The notes under the pieces: model-generated
What the model was told of the DNA's origin: nothing
Seen by the model: the letters and a program-made list of their open reading frames with translations, nothing else
Database searches by the model: none
Shown: positions 10,335 through 17,893 of the stretch, piece after piece
How the letters are laid out: each line of letters starts with the position of its first letter
How positions within the stretch are numbered: position 1 is the first letter of the stretch
Position numbers and translations under genes: made by a program
Assembly (NCBI GenBank): GCA_037128595.1
Contig: JBAXWB010000003.1
Location: forward strand, 124,001 to 188,000
Reading direction: 5' to 3'
Length of the DNA: 64,000 nt
DNA from: a bacterium
GTDB taxonomy: Bacteria; Verrucomicrobiota; Kiritimatiellia; CAIKKV01; CAITUY01

Positions 10335-11411
10335 ATGAAAACAAATGACACAGCGGTGATGGAATGGCTGGGCCGGAAGCAACTTGCGGTGTGTCTTCTG
10401 CTCGCCTTGTCGGGAATCAATGGATATCCAGCTGTGGTGGGGGTGCCGGAAACCTGGAGCAGTGCCACGGTGGCAGGGTGGATCAATTACGACGCGGTGA
10501 ATGAACAGCTGGCGCCGCTCGCGGTTGAAAGCGCGGGGCTCAAGGTAACGTTCCGCAAGCAAACGGTTAAGTCGCCCCCTGAAGAATACATCTTTGAAGC
10601 CGGAACCAACGCCTCGCAGGGGGTGTTCTCCGGCGACTATGTGGCCAGTGGGGTAACGGGAATGTCTTTCAGGATATTCTGTGACCGCCAGATGGAAGTC
10701 AGTGCACTGCTCTGCAATGACGTCACCAAACGCCTGTGGCGGTATCGCGTCCCGGATGTGCGAACCGGTGAATGGATGACGGTGCAGGTGCCTCTCACTC
10801 CGCCGGGGATGGATAATGTGAACGGGATCAACGAGTGGGGTGCGCTGGATGAAGATCTTAGAAATGTGACGTGGGTGGGGGTGTCCGTTGAGCGAAACAG
10901 CAGTATGAGTCTCCAGGTCTGCCGTCTGGATGATGTGGTGTTACAGGGCATTCCGGAGTTCGGGGCATGGATGGCGCAATTTCCCCATCCAGCCGGATAC
11001 GGGGTCGGAGCCTGCGTGGCCCTGCCCGGAGGGGATTTGGATGGCGATGGGGCGTGCAATTACGATGAATGGATCGCCGGAACGTCCGCAGGCGATAAGG
11101 CGAATATCTTCAGGCTTACGATTGAGGCCGCCCGGATGGGAGGAATCAATCATTCGTCTGATGCCGGGTTGGTATTGAAATGGCCATCGGCGCCTAACCG
11201 GAAATATTGCATCTGGCGCTCAACCAACCTTGCGGAAGGCTTTGTCAAACTCGGCAACGGGGAAATCGATGCCACGCCCCCCGAAAATACGGTGGTGGAT
11301 GCCGCCGCCATAAACGGCGGTCCCTGTTACTACAAGGCCGAGGTGAGGCGGGCTGACCCCGAGCCTTTGATGAGCGCAAAACCACTTGCCAGAGCCGCCT
11401 GCAAGCGCTAG
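10335..11411 (+). CDS. Secreted protein with DGDG loop and RSTNL-type C-terminal module
   Basis: 358 residues. An N-terminal signal peptide is visible (charged start, then 'LAVCLLLALSG', cleavage before about residue 34). The N-terminal half is a β-rich domain paralogous to the next gene: both begin the mature part with 'GVP.TW' and share 'GDY', 'NVT...G..VE'-like positions. The C-terminal half has a calcium-loop-like 'DLDGDGACNYDEW' and then 'KYCIWRSTNL' and 'CYYKAEV', the module also seen in the proteins at 13099 and 15146. The ATG is 6 bp past the upstream stop and its AGGAG (10321-10325) lies in the end of the upstream gene, so the two are translationally coupled. No enzymatic motif recognised. 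Inferred role: exported partner of the giant adhesin. Confidence 0.85.
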   Translation: MKTNDTAVMEWLGRKQLAVCLLLALSGINGYPAVVGVPETWSSATVAGWINYDAVNEQLAPLAVESAGLKVTFRKQTVKSPPEEYIFEAGTNASQGVFSGDYVASGVTGMSFRIFCDRQMEVSALLCNDVTKRLWRYRVPDVRTGEWMTVQVPLTPPGMDNVNGINEWGALDEDLRNVTWVGVSVERNSSMSLQVCRLDDVVLQGIPEFGAWMAQFPHPAGYGVGACVALPGGDLDGDGACNYDEWIAGTSAGDKANIFRLTIEAARMGGINHSSDAGLVLKWPSAPNRKYCIWRSTNLAEGFVKLGNGEIDATPPENTVVDAAAINGGPCYYKAEVRRADPEPLMSAKPLARAACKR

Positions 11412-11463
11412 TGTGAATTGTAGTAAATTGATAACACTTTAAGTTGGAGATCCCGGAGAGACG

Positions 11464-12159
11464 ATGGGTTGTAGATCAGTCATACTTGGCCTGCTGATGG
11501 TGTTGCTTGGCTCAACCGGCCAGGCCGCGCCGGTCATTGGGGTGCCGGTCACATGGGATGGCGTTGCGCCTGATTCGCTTGGGTGGGCCAGTGTCGATGG
11601 AAATGCAACGATCGCTGCGGTCGAGCCGGGCGGGAATCCGGGCGGGTATCTTCAAATCCAATTTGGTGTGACGGCACCTGCGGCGCCCCAAATTGATCAT
11701 GTGGCCAACGGGGGGGCGAACTACACCGGCGATTACAGTGCCTTGGCGGTTTCGTTCGATTACCTCGGATTTAACAATCCGTTTCTCTATCTTTATTTCC
11801 AGTCGGGAGTTGATGGTTCGATTTGGAGCCACGCTTTTAATACACCCTCAACGGGTTGGGAACATGTCGCGATCAGTTTTTTTGACCCGACGGCGTGGAC
11901 GCCTGATGCGTCTTCGATAAGCTATGAGGTGGCACGGACAAACGTCACCCTGCTTGGGTTTTTCGTTGAGACGCCTGATGCCTCAGGTCCTTTTACCTAC
12001 GGGATTGATAACCTGACATTCGGCAGTGAGCAAATCGCAACACCGGAGCCGGATGCCGTGATCTTGCTGATGGCCGTCGTGCTATGTTTGCTGGTGACGT
12101 TCAGGATGGACCGGTTCATCAGTCGCTCAGATTGGATGAAGCGGTTTAAATTGAAATGA
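11464..12159 (+). CDS. PEP-CTERM protein, likely exosortase substrate
   Basis: 231 residues with an N-terminal signal peptide ('LGLLMVLLGSTGQAA') and a β-sandwich-like body resembling the 10335 protein. Near the C-terminus 'TPEPDA' is followed by about 16 hydrophobic residues ('VILLMAVVLCLLVTF') and then basic residues, the tripartite PEP-CTERM sorting signal. The tail after the hydrophobic stretch (about 20 residues ending 'KRFKLK') is longer than usual. The exosortase gene starts 16 bp downstream. PEP-CTERM proteins are cleaved at the membrane by exosortases and displayed or released with exopolysaccharide. Here the adjacency suggests a dedicated substrate-protease pair. Confidence 0.88.
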   Translation: MGCRSVILGLLMVLLGSTGQAAPVIGVPVTWDGVAPDSLGWASVDGNATIAAVEPGGNPGGYLQIQFGVTAPAAPQIDHVANGGANYTGDYSALAVSFDYLGFNNPFLYLYFQSGVDGSIWSHAFNTPSTGWEHVAISFFDPTAWTPDASSISYEVARTNVTLLGFFVETPDASGPFTYGIDNLTFGSEQIATPEPDAVILLMAVVLCLLVTFRMDRFISRSDWMKRFKLK

Positions 12160-12175
12160 AAGGGAGGGAATCACC

Positions 12176-13114
12176 ATGGCAACGGTTGGCAGGTTATGCC
12201 CTCAGATGCCGTGGAGTGGATTCCGGGTGTTCCTGGGGTTGTGGAGCGCGGCTTTTGCGGTCGTTCTGATCAGGCTTATCCGGTTCTCCTTCGGGTCTGA
12301 ACTGGATTCATATATTCCCTTGATCCCCTGTATCTCGGTTTATCTGCTCTACATAAAGCGGCACGTGCGGGCGTCCGATTCCCCGGTCGTTCCCTGGGCG
12401 GATTCCGGCTTGGCGGTTCAACGCGGTATTGCCGTCCTGCTATGGGCGGTGTCAGTCGCCCTGGTTATCCTTCAGGTTGGGGTGGTGTCAGGTCCCTCGA
12501 CCGGCGGTGAGGCGGTGAGGCTGTTGTTGCCGGTGACCGCCTACGTTACCGGGATCATCGGGGGTGTGATATTCTTTTTCGGGACAGGCACCTTCATGCG
12601 TGCCGCCTTTCCCCTGTTGTTTCTCTATTATATCGTGCCGATTCCCCCCTCAGTGACGCACCTCCTGCGAGTCGCGTTGCAGCAAGGCTCGGCGGAAACC
12701 GCGTATCTCCTGTTCAAGCTAACGGGAACACCGGTTTTCAGGGAAGGCCTGGTGTTCTGTCTGCCGGATTTGACGATCCAGGTTGCGGAAGAGTGTAGCG
12801 GGATCCATTCGAGCCTGGTGCTCTATATCACCAGTCTGGTCGCGGGGTATGTGTTGCTGGGTAAACTCTGGAGCCGGACCTTGCTGGTGCTCGTGGTGAT
12901 TCCGCTCAGCCTCCTCCGGAATGGGGTCAGGATTGTGACGATCTCGCTGCTCACCATTCATGTTGATCCCGGAGTGATTCACGGGCCGCTCCATCAGCGG
13001 GGCGGTCCGATATTCTTCCTTCTCTCGCTGGCGGTATTTGCGGGGATAGTATGGTTATTACGCTGGTATGAAAAAAAGCAGGCACACGCCAGCGTTGCTC
13101 AGGGTTCGACCTGA
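12176..13114 (+). CDS. xrt: Exosortase (PEP-CTERM sorting transpeptidase-like membrane protease)
   Basis: 312 residues with about eight hydrophobic segments. The exosortase catalytic set is present in order: Cys207 in 'EECSGIHSS', Arg248 in 'LLRNGVR' and His273 in 'GPLHQRGG'. The family is thought to recognise PEP-CTERM tails and cleave them near the membrane. The length fits the core EpsH-type family without an extra C-terminal EpsI domain. The ATG at 12176 follows AGGGAGG with good spacing. Its 3' end overlaps the convergent gene at 13099 by 16 bp. Only one PEP-CTERM substrate is visible in the window. I cannot assign an Xrt subfamily from sequence alone. Confidence 0.93.
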   Translation: MATVGRLCPQMPWSGFRVFLGLWSAAFAVVLIRLIRFSFGSELDSYIPLIPCISVYLLYIKRHVRASDSPVVPWADSGLAVQRGIAVLLWAVSVALVILQVGVVSGPSTGGEAVRLLLPVTAYVTGIIGGVIFFFGTGTFMRAAFPLLFLYYIVPIPPSVTHLLRVALQQGSAETAYLLFKLTGTPVFREGLVFCLPDLTIQVAEECSGIHSSLVLYITSLVAGYVLLGKLWSRTLLVLVVIPLSLLRNGVRIVTISLLTIHVDPGVIHGPLHQRGGPIFFLLSLAVFAGIVWLLRWYEKKQAHASVAQGST

Positions 13115-14682
13115 ACCTGGTAGAAGCATGCACCCAGATTGGTCGCATTGGTGTCGGTGTAACTGGTGAGGTCCGCCTGTCCCTGGATCGACGAGGCAAT
13201 GGGGGTGAAGGGCGGCGCCGCCATCAAATTCGTGCTTCGCAATACCGTGTAAGTCCGGCCCGTCACACTAGCCCACTGAATGGTGTAGCCTATCGCAGGG
13301 AGGCCCGCCGGCGTCTTCACGCCGGTCAGTTTCAGGGTCGAATCAGGATCATAAGGATCGGTGCCGGCGAGCAACTCCTGAGTATCCGGCATCCCGTCAC
13401 CGTCAAAATCATCAGGGGGCAATGCGGAAGCGAGGCTGGTGAGATTCAGGGCTGCCGCCTGAAGGGGAGTGCCTGTTGCCGCCAGCACCGCAAATGAGCT
13501 GCTGTTTCCTGTGTGCCCGGCATTATCGGTGGCGGACAGCAGGACACTGCTGGCCGAATTCGGGATCGTGATTTTCCCCTGCCACAGGCCGCTTGCAAAG
13601 GAGGTGGTCTGGGTCGGGGTAATCGTTGCGGGACTGGCAAACTGGAGCAGGAGGTTGGGGATGGAGGCGGACAGGTTGGGCCGTGGGGTGGTTTTGGACC
13701 AGAGCAAGGGGTCTCCGTAGGTCCCGTTCGCCTTGAAATAAAGGGTACGCTTCGCAACTACCGGCGTGTACATCGAGTAGCCATCACGAGTATGACTGGT
13801 ATTGTTGAAGCTGAAATCCACCATCAAATTGTCAGTCCCGTTATAGTAGAACTGGGGTGAAAGCGGGAAATAGATCAGACCTGTGGCTGACACCGTCAGA
13901 TTGGTCTGGTACACCACCGACCAACCGCTGCTCTCCCACACCGATTTCAAGGTGTAACTGACCAGGGGGGTGTGTTTGAGGCGGAGGGTCCAGTTTTTAA
14001 GCGTCTGGCCGGGAGCAGTTTTCACGTTCAGGGCCACCGCTTGAATCCAGCCGGCTGGCCCCACTTCGCCGGGCAGGTAAATTACCTGTGTCCGGGCATC
14101 GTCACTGGAGGTGGCCAGGGGATAGATGGAACTTCCCGAGCCGCTTCCCAGGCTGGATGTTTTCGACATCAGGCCCGAGAGCTGGACGCTCCCGCTAAAG
14201 CTGGAGACCGTGAGATTTGAGGCGTCTTGAGCGAGGAGGGAGACGTCAACCGGTGTGCCGGCGGTTTGGGGGGAAGGGACCGGGCCCCAGGTAAAATGAT
14301 CCAAGGGGCGTGAGACCGACGGGGTCCATGTTAACTCCGGCGCATATTCTCCCTCGATCCCGCTCTCGTTGTAGGCGGCCACCGTTGCAAAATAGGGAAG
14401 CCCCTCCTGTAGATTGGTCAGGGTTGCGGTTAACGTAAGACCGACATCCACGGTGGCGGAGTAGACCTGTGAGTCTGTTCCGTAATGGAGGCGATATCCT
14501 GCAAGGCCCGTTATAGGGGAGCCATCCGCAGGTTGGGCGGGAGCCTCCCAGGTCAGCAGGGCCGTGGTTGCGGCCAGTGACGGGATGGGCGCGCATGGAA
14601 TCATGAAGCCCAGCGCCAGAAGCCAGAGGAAGAGCGCCCCCGACAGGCGATAGGCATGGATGTTGTTACGTGTTGTTTTCAT
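13099..14682 (-). CDS. Secreted fibronectin type III protein with C-terminal DGDG/RSTNL module
   Basis: 527 residues. Signal peptide at about residues 12-37. An FN3-like domain follows ('LTWEAP', 'GYRLHYGT', 'FATVAAYNESGIEGEYA'). The middle (about 150-400) is β-rich without a recognised family and includes 'DDARTQVIYLPGEVG', and 'FYYNGTDNLMVDFSF', reminiscent of domains found with FN3 in secreted proteins. The C-terminus carries a TSP3-like calcium loop ('DDFDGDGMPDTQELLAGTDPYDP'-like region) and then 'YTVLRSTNL' and the terminal 'FYQVQVEP'. It is a larger paralog of the 15146 protein, with an identical end. The start overlaps the upstream receiver gene by 4 bp, so it is last in the minus-strand signalling operon. 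Confidence 0.87.
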   Translation of the reverse strand: MKTTRNNIHAYRLSGALFLWLLALGFMIPCAPIPSLAATTALLTWEAPAQPADGSPITGLAGYRLHYGTDSQVYSATVDVGLTLTATLTNLQEGLPYFATVAAYNESGIEGEYAPELTWTPSVSRPLDHFTWGPVPSPQTAGTPVDVSLLAQDASNLTVSSFSGSVQLSGLMSKTSSLGSGSGSSIYPLATSSDDARTQVIYLPGEVGPAGWIQAVALNVKTAPGQTLKNWTLRLKHTPLVSYTLKSVWESSGWSVVYQTNLTVSATGLIYFPLSPQFYYNGTDNLMVDFSFNNTSHTRDGYSMYTPVVAKRTLYFKANGTYGDPLLWSKTTPRPNLSASIPNLLLQFASPATITPTQTTSFASGLWQGKITIPNSASSVLLSATDNAGHTGNSSSFAVLAATGTPLQAAALNLTSLASALPPDDFDGDGMPDTQELLAGTDPYDPDSTLKLTGVKTPAGLPAIGYTIQWASVTGRTYTVLRSTNLMAAPPFTPIASSIQGQADLTSYTDTNATNLGACFYQVQVEP

Positions 14683-15125
14683 GGGTTCCTCCTGTCCTCA
14701 CGAGGGAGGGCGGCTGTAAATACATGTTGAATCTCATCCATCAGGGTATTGATCACTTTACTTTTCGTGACAAAGCCGTGGGCCCCATGAGTCAGGCAGG
14801 CCGTTGCGAGGGAGGCGGCCTCATCCACAGTCATGATGATGATGCGGCTATGGGGTACCTGTTGGCGTAACTGGGAGGCCGTTTGAAATCCATCCATCAC
14901 CGGCATATGCAGATCCAGCAGCACCAGGTCGGGGATGAGTTGGCGGGCTTTGTCCAGCGCTTCGCGGCCATCGGCTGCCGTGCCAACCACTTGAATGGTT
15001 TTTTGTAATTGAAGGAGGCGGGTCAGGCAGGTCAGGAATATCGACGAATCATCCACAACAAGCGTGCGAAGCGGCGGGGAGAGTTCCCCGCAGGATCCTT
15101 CCAGTACCTGTACTTTCGTTTTCAT
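14679..15125 (-). CDS. Receiver-only response regulator (CheY-like)
   Basis: 148 residues: a single receiver domain with the acidic pair Asp25-Asp26, phospho-acceptor Asp71 in 'LLDLHMPVMDG', the switch Thr in 'IIIMTVDE' and the conserved Lys in 'GFVTKSKV'. There is no output domain, so it must act by protein contact or as a phosphate relay or sink. It lies between two genes for secreted FN3 proteins, 20 bp after one and overlapping the other by 4 bp, downstream of a histidine kinase and NarL-type regulator. The tail after the receiver (about 20 residues) is basic and short. Confidence 0.92.
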   Translation of the reverse strand: MKTKVQVLEGSCGELSPPLRTLVVDDSSIFLTCLTRLLQLQKTIQVVGTAADGREALDKARQLIPDLVLLDLHMPVMDGFQTASQLRQQVPHSRIIIMTVDEAASLATACLTHGAHGFVTKSKVINTLMDEIQHVFTAALPREDRRNP

Positions 15126-15145
15126 TGCGCTCGCCTTGCATAGTC

Positions 15146-15841
15146 CTATGGCTCCACCTGAATCTGGTAAAAGCGAGCCCCAGTGGTGGGGCTGTCAATG
15201 TCTGTAAAAGAGGTGATGGGGCCGGTGGCCTGGATCGGCGAGCCCACATTGCTGAAAGGGGGCGTCGCCATCAGGTCCATGCTCCGCAGCACCTGGTAAT
15301 ACCTGCCTGACACACTGGTCCACTGCAACACAGTCCCCGGAGCGCCCCTCGCAGCAGGAGCATTAGAGATCGTCATGCTGAATACGGAATGGGAATTATA
15401 CGGGTCGGTGCCCGCCATTTGCTCCTCCCAGTCCGTCATGCCATCCTTATCCGTGTCAACGAGATTGGATAGCGGGGAGGTCCAGGTAAGTTCTGCGGAG
15501 AGACTGCTCTCGACCCCGGCCGCGTTGTAGGCGGCCACGGCGAAGTAATACGGCGTCCCTGCCTGGAGATTGGTGGCCGTGGCGGTAAGTGAAAGCCCGG
15601 CGGGAATCATGTTGGAGTAGCCGCCGGAGGTCGTGCCGTAGTAGAGCCGGTATCCGGCGACATCGGCCACGGGGGACCCATCGGAAGCGTTGGCGGCGGC
15701 ATCCCATGCGAGGAGCAGTTCTGCCGCTTTCAGCATGTCACAAGGCATGAAGCCCAGCATGCACCCGGTCAGTATCCAGATACTGACCCGGCGCGCGCTG
15801 GTCCGGCAACCCCTGTCTAACATGTCTGGTTCTCTTTTCAT
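15146..15841 (-). CDS. Secreted FN3 protein with C-terminal DGDG/RSM(T)NL module
   Basis: 231 residues. An N-terminal hydrophobic signal ('IWILTGCMLGFMPC') is followed by an FN3-like domain ('LLAWDAA', 'GYRLYYGTTSGGY', 'FAVAAYNAAGVESS'). Then comes a calcium-loop-like stretch ('DTDKDGMTDWEEQMAGTDP') and the shared C-terminal module ('YYQVLRSMDLMATPPF', ending 'FYQIQVEP'). It is a shortened paralog of the 13099 protein, lacking that protein's 250-residue middle part. A Cys at the end of the hydrophobic segment ('GFMPC') could be a lipobox-like site, but the consensus is weak. It is preceded by a hairpin terminator, so it may have its own promoter. Confidence 0.87.
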   Translation of the reverse strand: MKREPDMLDRGCRTSARRVSIWILTGCMLGFMPCDMLKAAELLLAWDAAANASDGSPVADVAGYRLYYGTTSGGYSNMIPAGLSLTATATNLQAGTPYYFAVAAYNAAGVESSLSAELTWTSPLSNLVDTDKDGMTDWEEQMAGTDPYNSHSVFSMTISNAPAARGAPGTVLQWTSVSGRYYQVLRSMDLMATPPFSNVGSPIQATGPITSFTDIDSPTTGARFYQIQVEP

Positions 15842-15907
15842 GAGACCAGTATGACGCAGGGGGCAGCAAAAATAAACGTTTTGCTTTCCCTAATTCGGGC
15901 TCGTAAA

Positions 15908-15935
15908 ACATCTAGGTGTTTTCACCTATAGATGT
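15908..15935 (-). terminator. Hairpin terminator after the NarL-type regulator
   Basis: On the minus strand the arms ACATCTATAGGTG and CACCTAGATGT (2-nt bulge) enclose a 4-nt AAAA loop and are followed by TTTTACGA. It lies 13 bp after the regulator stop codon and before the next gene of the same strand. The T-run is short, so termination may be partial. Confidence 0.6.
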
Positions 15936-15948
15936 GGAAAATCCTGTT

Positions 15949-16605
15949 TCAGGCGGCGATAATATGATTACGGATCGCATAACGGACGAGTTCGGTGACG
16001 GAATGAAGGTTGAGTTTGTGCATGACATTGGCGCGGTGGGCATCCACGGTCTTGATACTGATGCCGAGCGCCACCGCCACCTCCTTATTGCTGCCGCCCT
16101 CTGTGAGAAGCTGGACAATCTCGCGCTCGCGGGCCGTCAGGCGGGGAAGCACCAGGCCCTCTTTCTGGACGGGTTGGACGGGTCTTAAATAGCCCCCCAG
16201 GACCACTTCGGAGGCCGCGCCGGTGAAGAATGGCTTATGTTGGGCAATCGCTTCAATGGCGGTGAAGAGCAGGCGTGTGGTGTCTCCCTTGAGGATATAG
16301 CCCCGTGCGCCCGTGGCAAGGACCTCGCTCACCAATTGTTCAGACTCATGGACGGTGAGGATCAGGACTTCTGTTTTCGGGCGATCTTTCAATATCTGGC
16401 GTGTGGCATCCAGGCCATTGAGTTCAGGCATGGTCACATCCATCACGGTAATATCAGGCTTCAATTGCCGGGCCAGTTCCACCGCCTGGCGGCCGTTCAC
16501 CGCTTCTCCGCAGATCTGCCAGCCCGCTTGGCTCTCCAAAAGGGCGCGAAGGCCTTTGCGGATCAGCTCATGATCGTCAGCAATCAAAATGCGGAGGGGA
16601 TTCAT
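15949..16605 (-). CDS. NarL/FixJ-family response regulator
   Basis: 218 residues. N-terminal receiver domain with Asp10-Asp11, phospho-acceptor Asp56 in 'ITVMDVTMPELNG', switch Thr in 'LILTVHES' and Lys in 'GYILKGD'. The C-terminal LuxR-type helix-turn-helix is recognisable from 'LTAREREIVQLL', 'SNKEVAVALGIS' and 'KTVDAHRANVMHKL'. The start overlaps the stop of the upstream histidine kinase gene by 4 bp, so the two form a cognate pair. Likely targets are the downstream secreted-protein genes, by proximity only. Confidence 0.95.
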   Translation of the reverse strand: MNPLRILIADDHELIRKGLRALLESQAGWQICGEAVNGRQAVELARQLKPDITVMDVTMPELNGLDATRQILKDRPKTEVLILTVHESEQLVSEVLATGARGYILKGDTTRLLFTAIEAIAQHKPFFTGAASEVVLGGYLRPVQPVQKEGLVLPRLTAREREIVQLLTEGGSNKEVAVALGISIKTVDAHRANVMHKLNLHSVTELVRYAIRNHIIAA

Positions 16606-17696
16606 GTGTCACCCGGCTTTTCTGAAACCATGGCCCGAACGGTGGTTCCCCGGGCGCTGGATTCTATTGAGAACCGGCCGCCAAGTTGGCGCAGGCGTTC
16701 CCGCATGCCGGCAATCCCTACTCCCACCTTCGCCAGTTTACCGCCTTCGCCGGTGAGCAGGCCGGGCGGCAGTCCGCGCCCTTGGTCTTTGATTTCAAGG
16801 GTGACATGGCCGTTTTCGTGCCAGAGCCGGATATCGGCCACGGGACTTCCGGAATGGCGATGGACATTGCCCAAACTTTCCTGCAATACCCGGAAGAGGG
16901 CCTGTTCGGTAAGGGGGGGGAGCCGGCCCAGGTCGGGACTGACGTCGAGTGTCGTCTGGATTCCGCTTCGCTGTGAAAATCCAACGGTGTATTCACGGGC
17001 GGCCGCCGCCAGTCCGACATCCTCCAACAAGGGGGGGTGCAACAGGTAGGCCAGGGTCCGGATTTCACGGTTGCATTGGTCGACAATGGCGAGCGAGTCG
17101 GATAGCAGGGCATCGTCCGTGGCGTCGCGGCCTTCATTCCGTTGCAGGACCAGGCCGAGATTCATGCCGACCGCCGCCAGTTCCTGGGCCGTTGAATCGT
17201 GTAATTCGCGACCGATCCGGCGGCGTTCCTCGTCCTGAAGCTGGAGGAGATGGCAGGTCAGTTCGCGCCCTTCCGCTTCGGCATTCTTGCGCCAGGTCAC
17301 GTCCCGGATGACCCCCGCCAGCTGGACGATTTTTCCGGATTCATCCGTGATGGGGCTCACGGCGACCTCCCCCTCATGCGGTCCCTGCAGGGTGGTGGCC
17401 TGTTCCGTCCAGATGACCGTGGTGTTATCCCGGATCGCCTCCTGGAATTTGGATTTCACAAAGGAATGGAAGGGTGAGGGAGTGACCTCCTGCAGGAACT
17501 TACCGATCACCTGGTCCTCATTGAGCCCGGTTCCCAGCAGGAAGGCTTCGTTGACGCAGAGGAATCGGAAGTCTTCATCAGGCTCAACCTGGAGCAGGAA
17601 GAGCCGGTCGCGTACAGAATCCGCGATGATGGCCAGGAGGTCAGGCCGGAGCAGACGAAAAATTTCCTCCGGGCTTTCTTGTTCGGGCAATTCCAT
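16602..17696 (-). CDS. PAS-domain histidine kinase of the NarX/DegS (HisKA_3) type
   Basis: 364 residues from the chosen ATG at 17696, which has AAGGAG nine bases upstream; a 22-residue longer frame starts at 17762 without such a site. A PAS-like domain covers about residues 25-135 ('FLCVNEAFLLGTGLNEDQVIG'-type region and 'GVIRDVTWRKNAE'). The dimerisation/phosphorylation helix has His166 in 'RRIGRELHDSTAQEL'. The ATPase domain has an N-box ('ESLGNVHRHSGS'), 'DQGRGLP' and 'GVGIAGMRERL'. No transmembrane segment is seen, so the kinase is probably cytosolic and senses through PAS. It pairs with the NarL-type regulator it overlaps. Confidence 0.93.
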   Translation of the reverse strand: MELPEQESPEEIFRLLRPDLLAIIADSVRDRLFLLQVEPDEDFRFLCVNEAFLLGTGLNEDQVIGKFLQEVTPSPFHSFVKSKFQEAIRDNTTVIWTEQATTLQGPHEGEVAVSPITDESGKIVQLAGVIRDVTWRKNAEAEGRELTCHLLQLQDEERRRIGRELHDSTAQELAAVGMNLGLVLQRNEGRDATDDALLSDSLAIVDQCNREIRTLAYLLHPPLLEDVGLAAAAREYTVGFSQRSGIQTTLDVSPDLGRLPPLTEQALFRVLQESLGNVHRHSGSPVADIRLWHENGHVTLEIKDQGRGLPPGLLTGEGGKLAKVGVGIAGMRERLRQLGGRFSIESSARGTTVRAMVSEKPGDT

Positions 17697-17812
17697 GATT
17701 GAGGACTCCTTCATTGACTGATCAACAAGATACGCTGTGGGGCCCTTTCCGCAATCAGGCAACCCCTTATTATCCCCTCAGGAGATCCCTGATGGGATAG
17801 TATTTCCATCAT

Positions 17813-17841
17813 TTGACCTTCTTCAGGCGAGTCGCTAGTAT
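17813..17841 (+). promoter_or_regulatory. Sigma-70-like promoter for the polyamine gene
   Basis: TTGACC (17813-17818), a 17-bp spacer and TAGTAT (17836-17841). It lies in the 200-bp divergent gap between the histidine kinase and the carboxynorspermidine enzyme and would give a leader of about 45 bases. Confidence 0.5.
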
Positions 17842-17893
17842 CAACCCTGTTATTTAATGAGGCACAATTCAGGTTATTCGGGAGAGCATGGTT

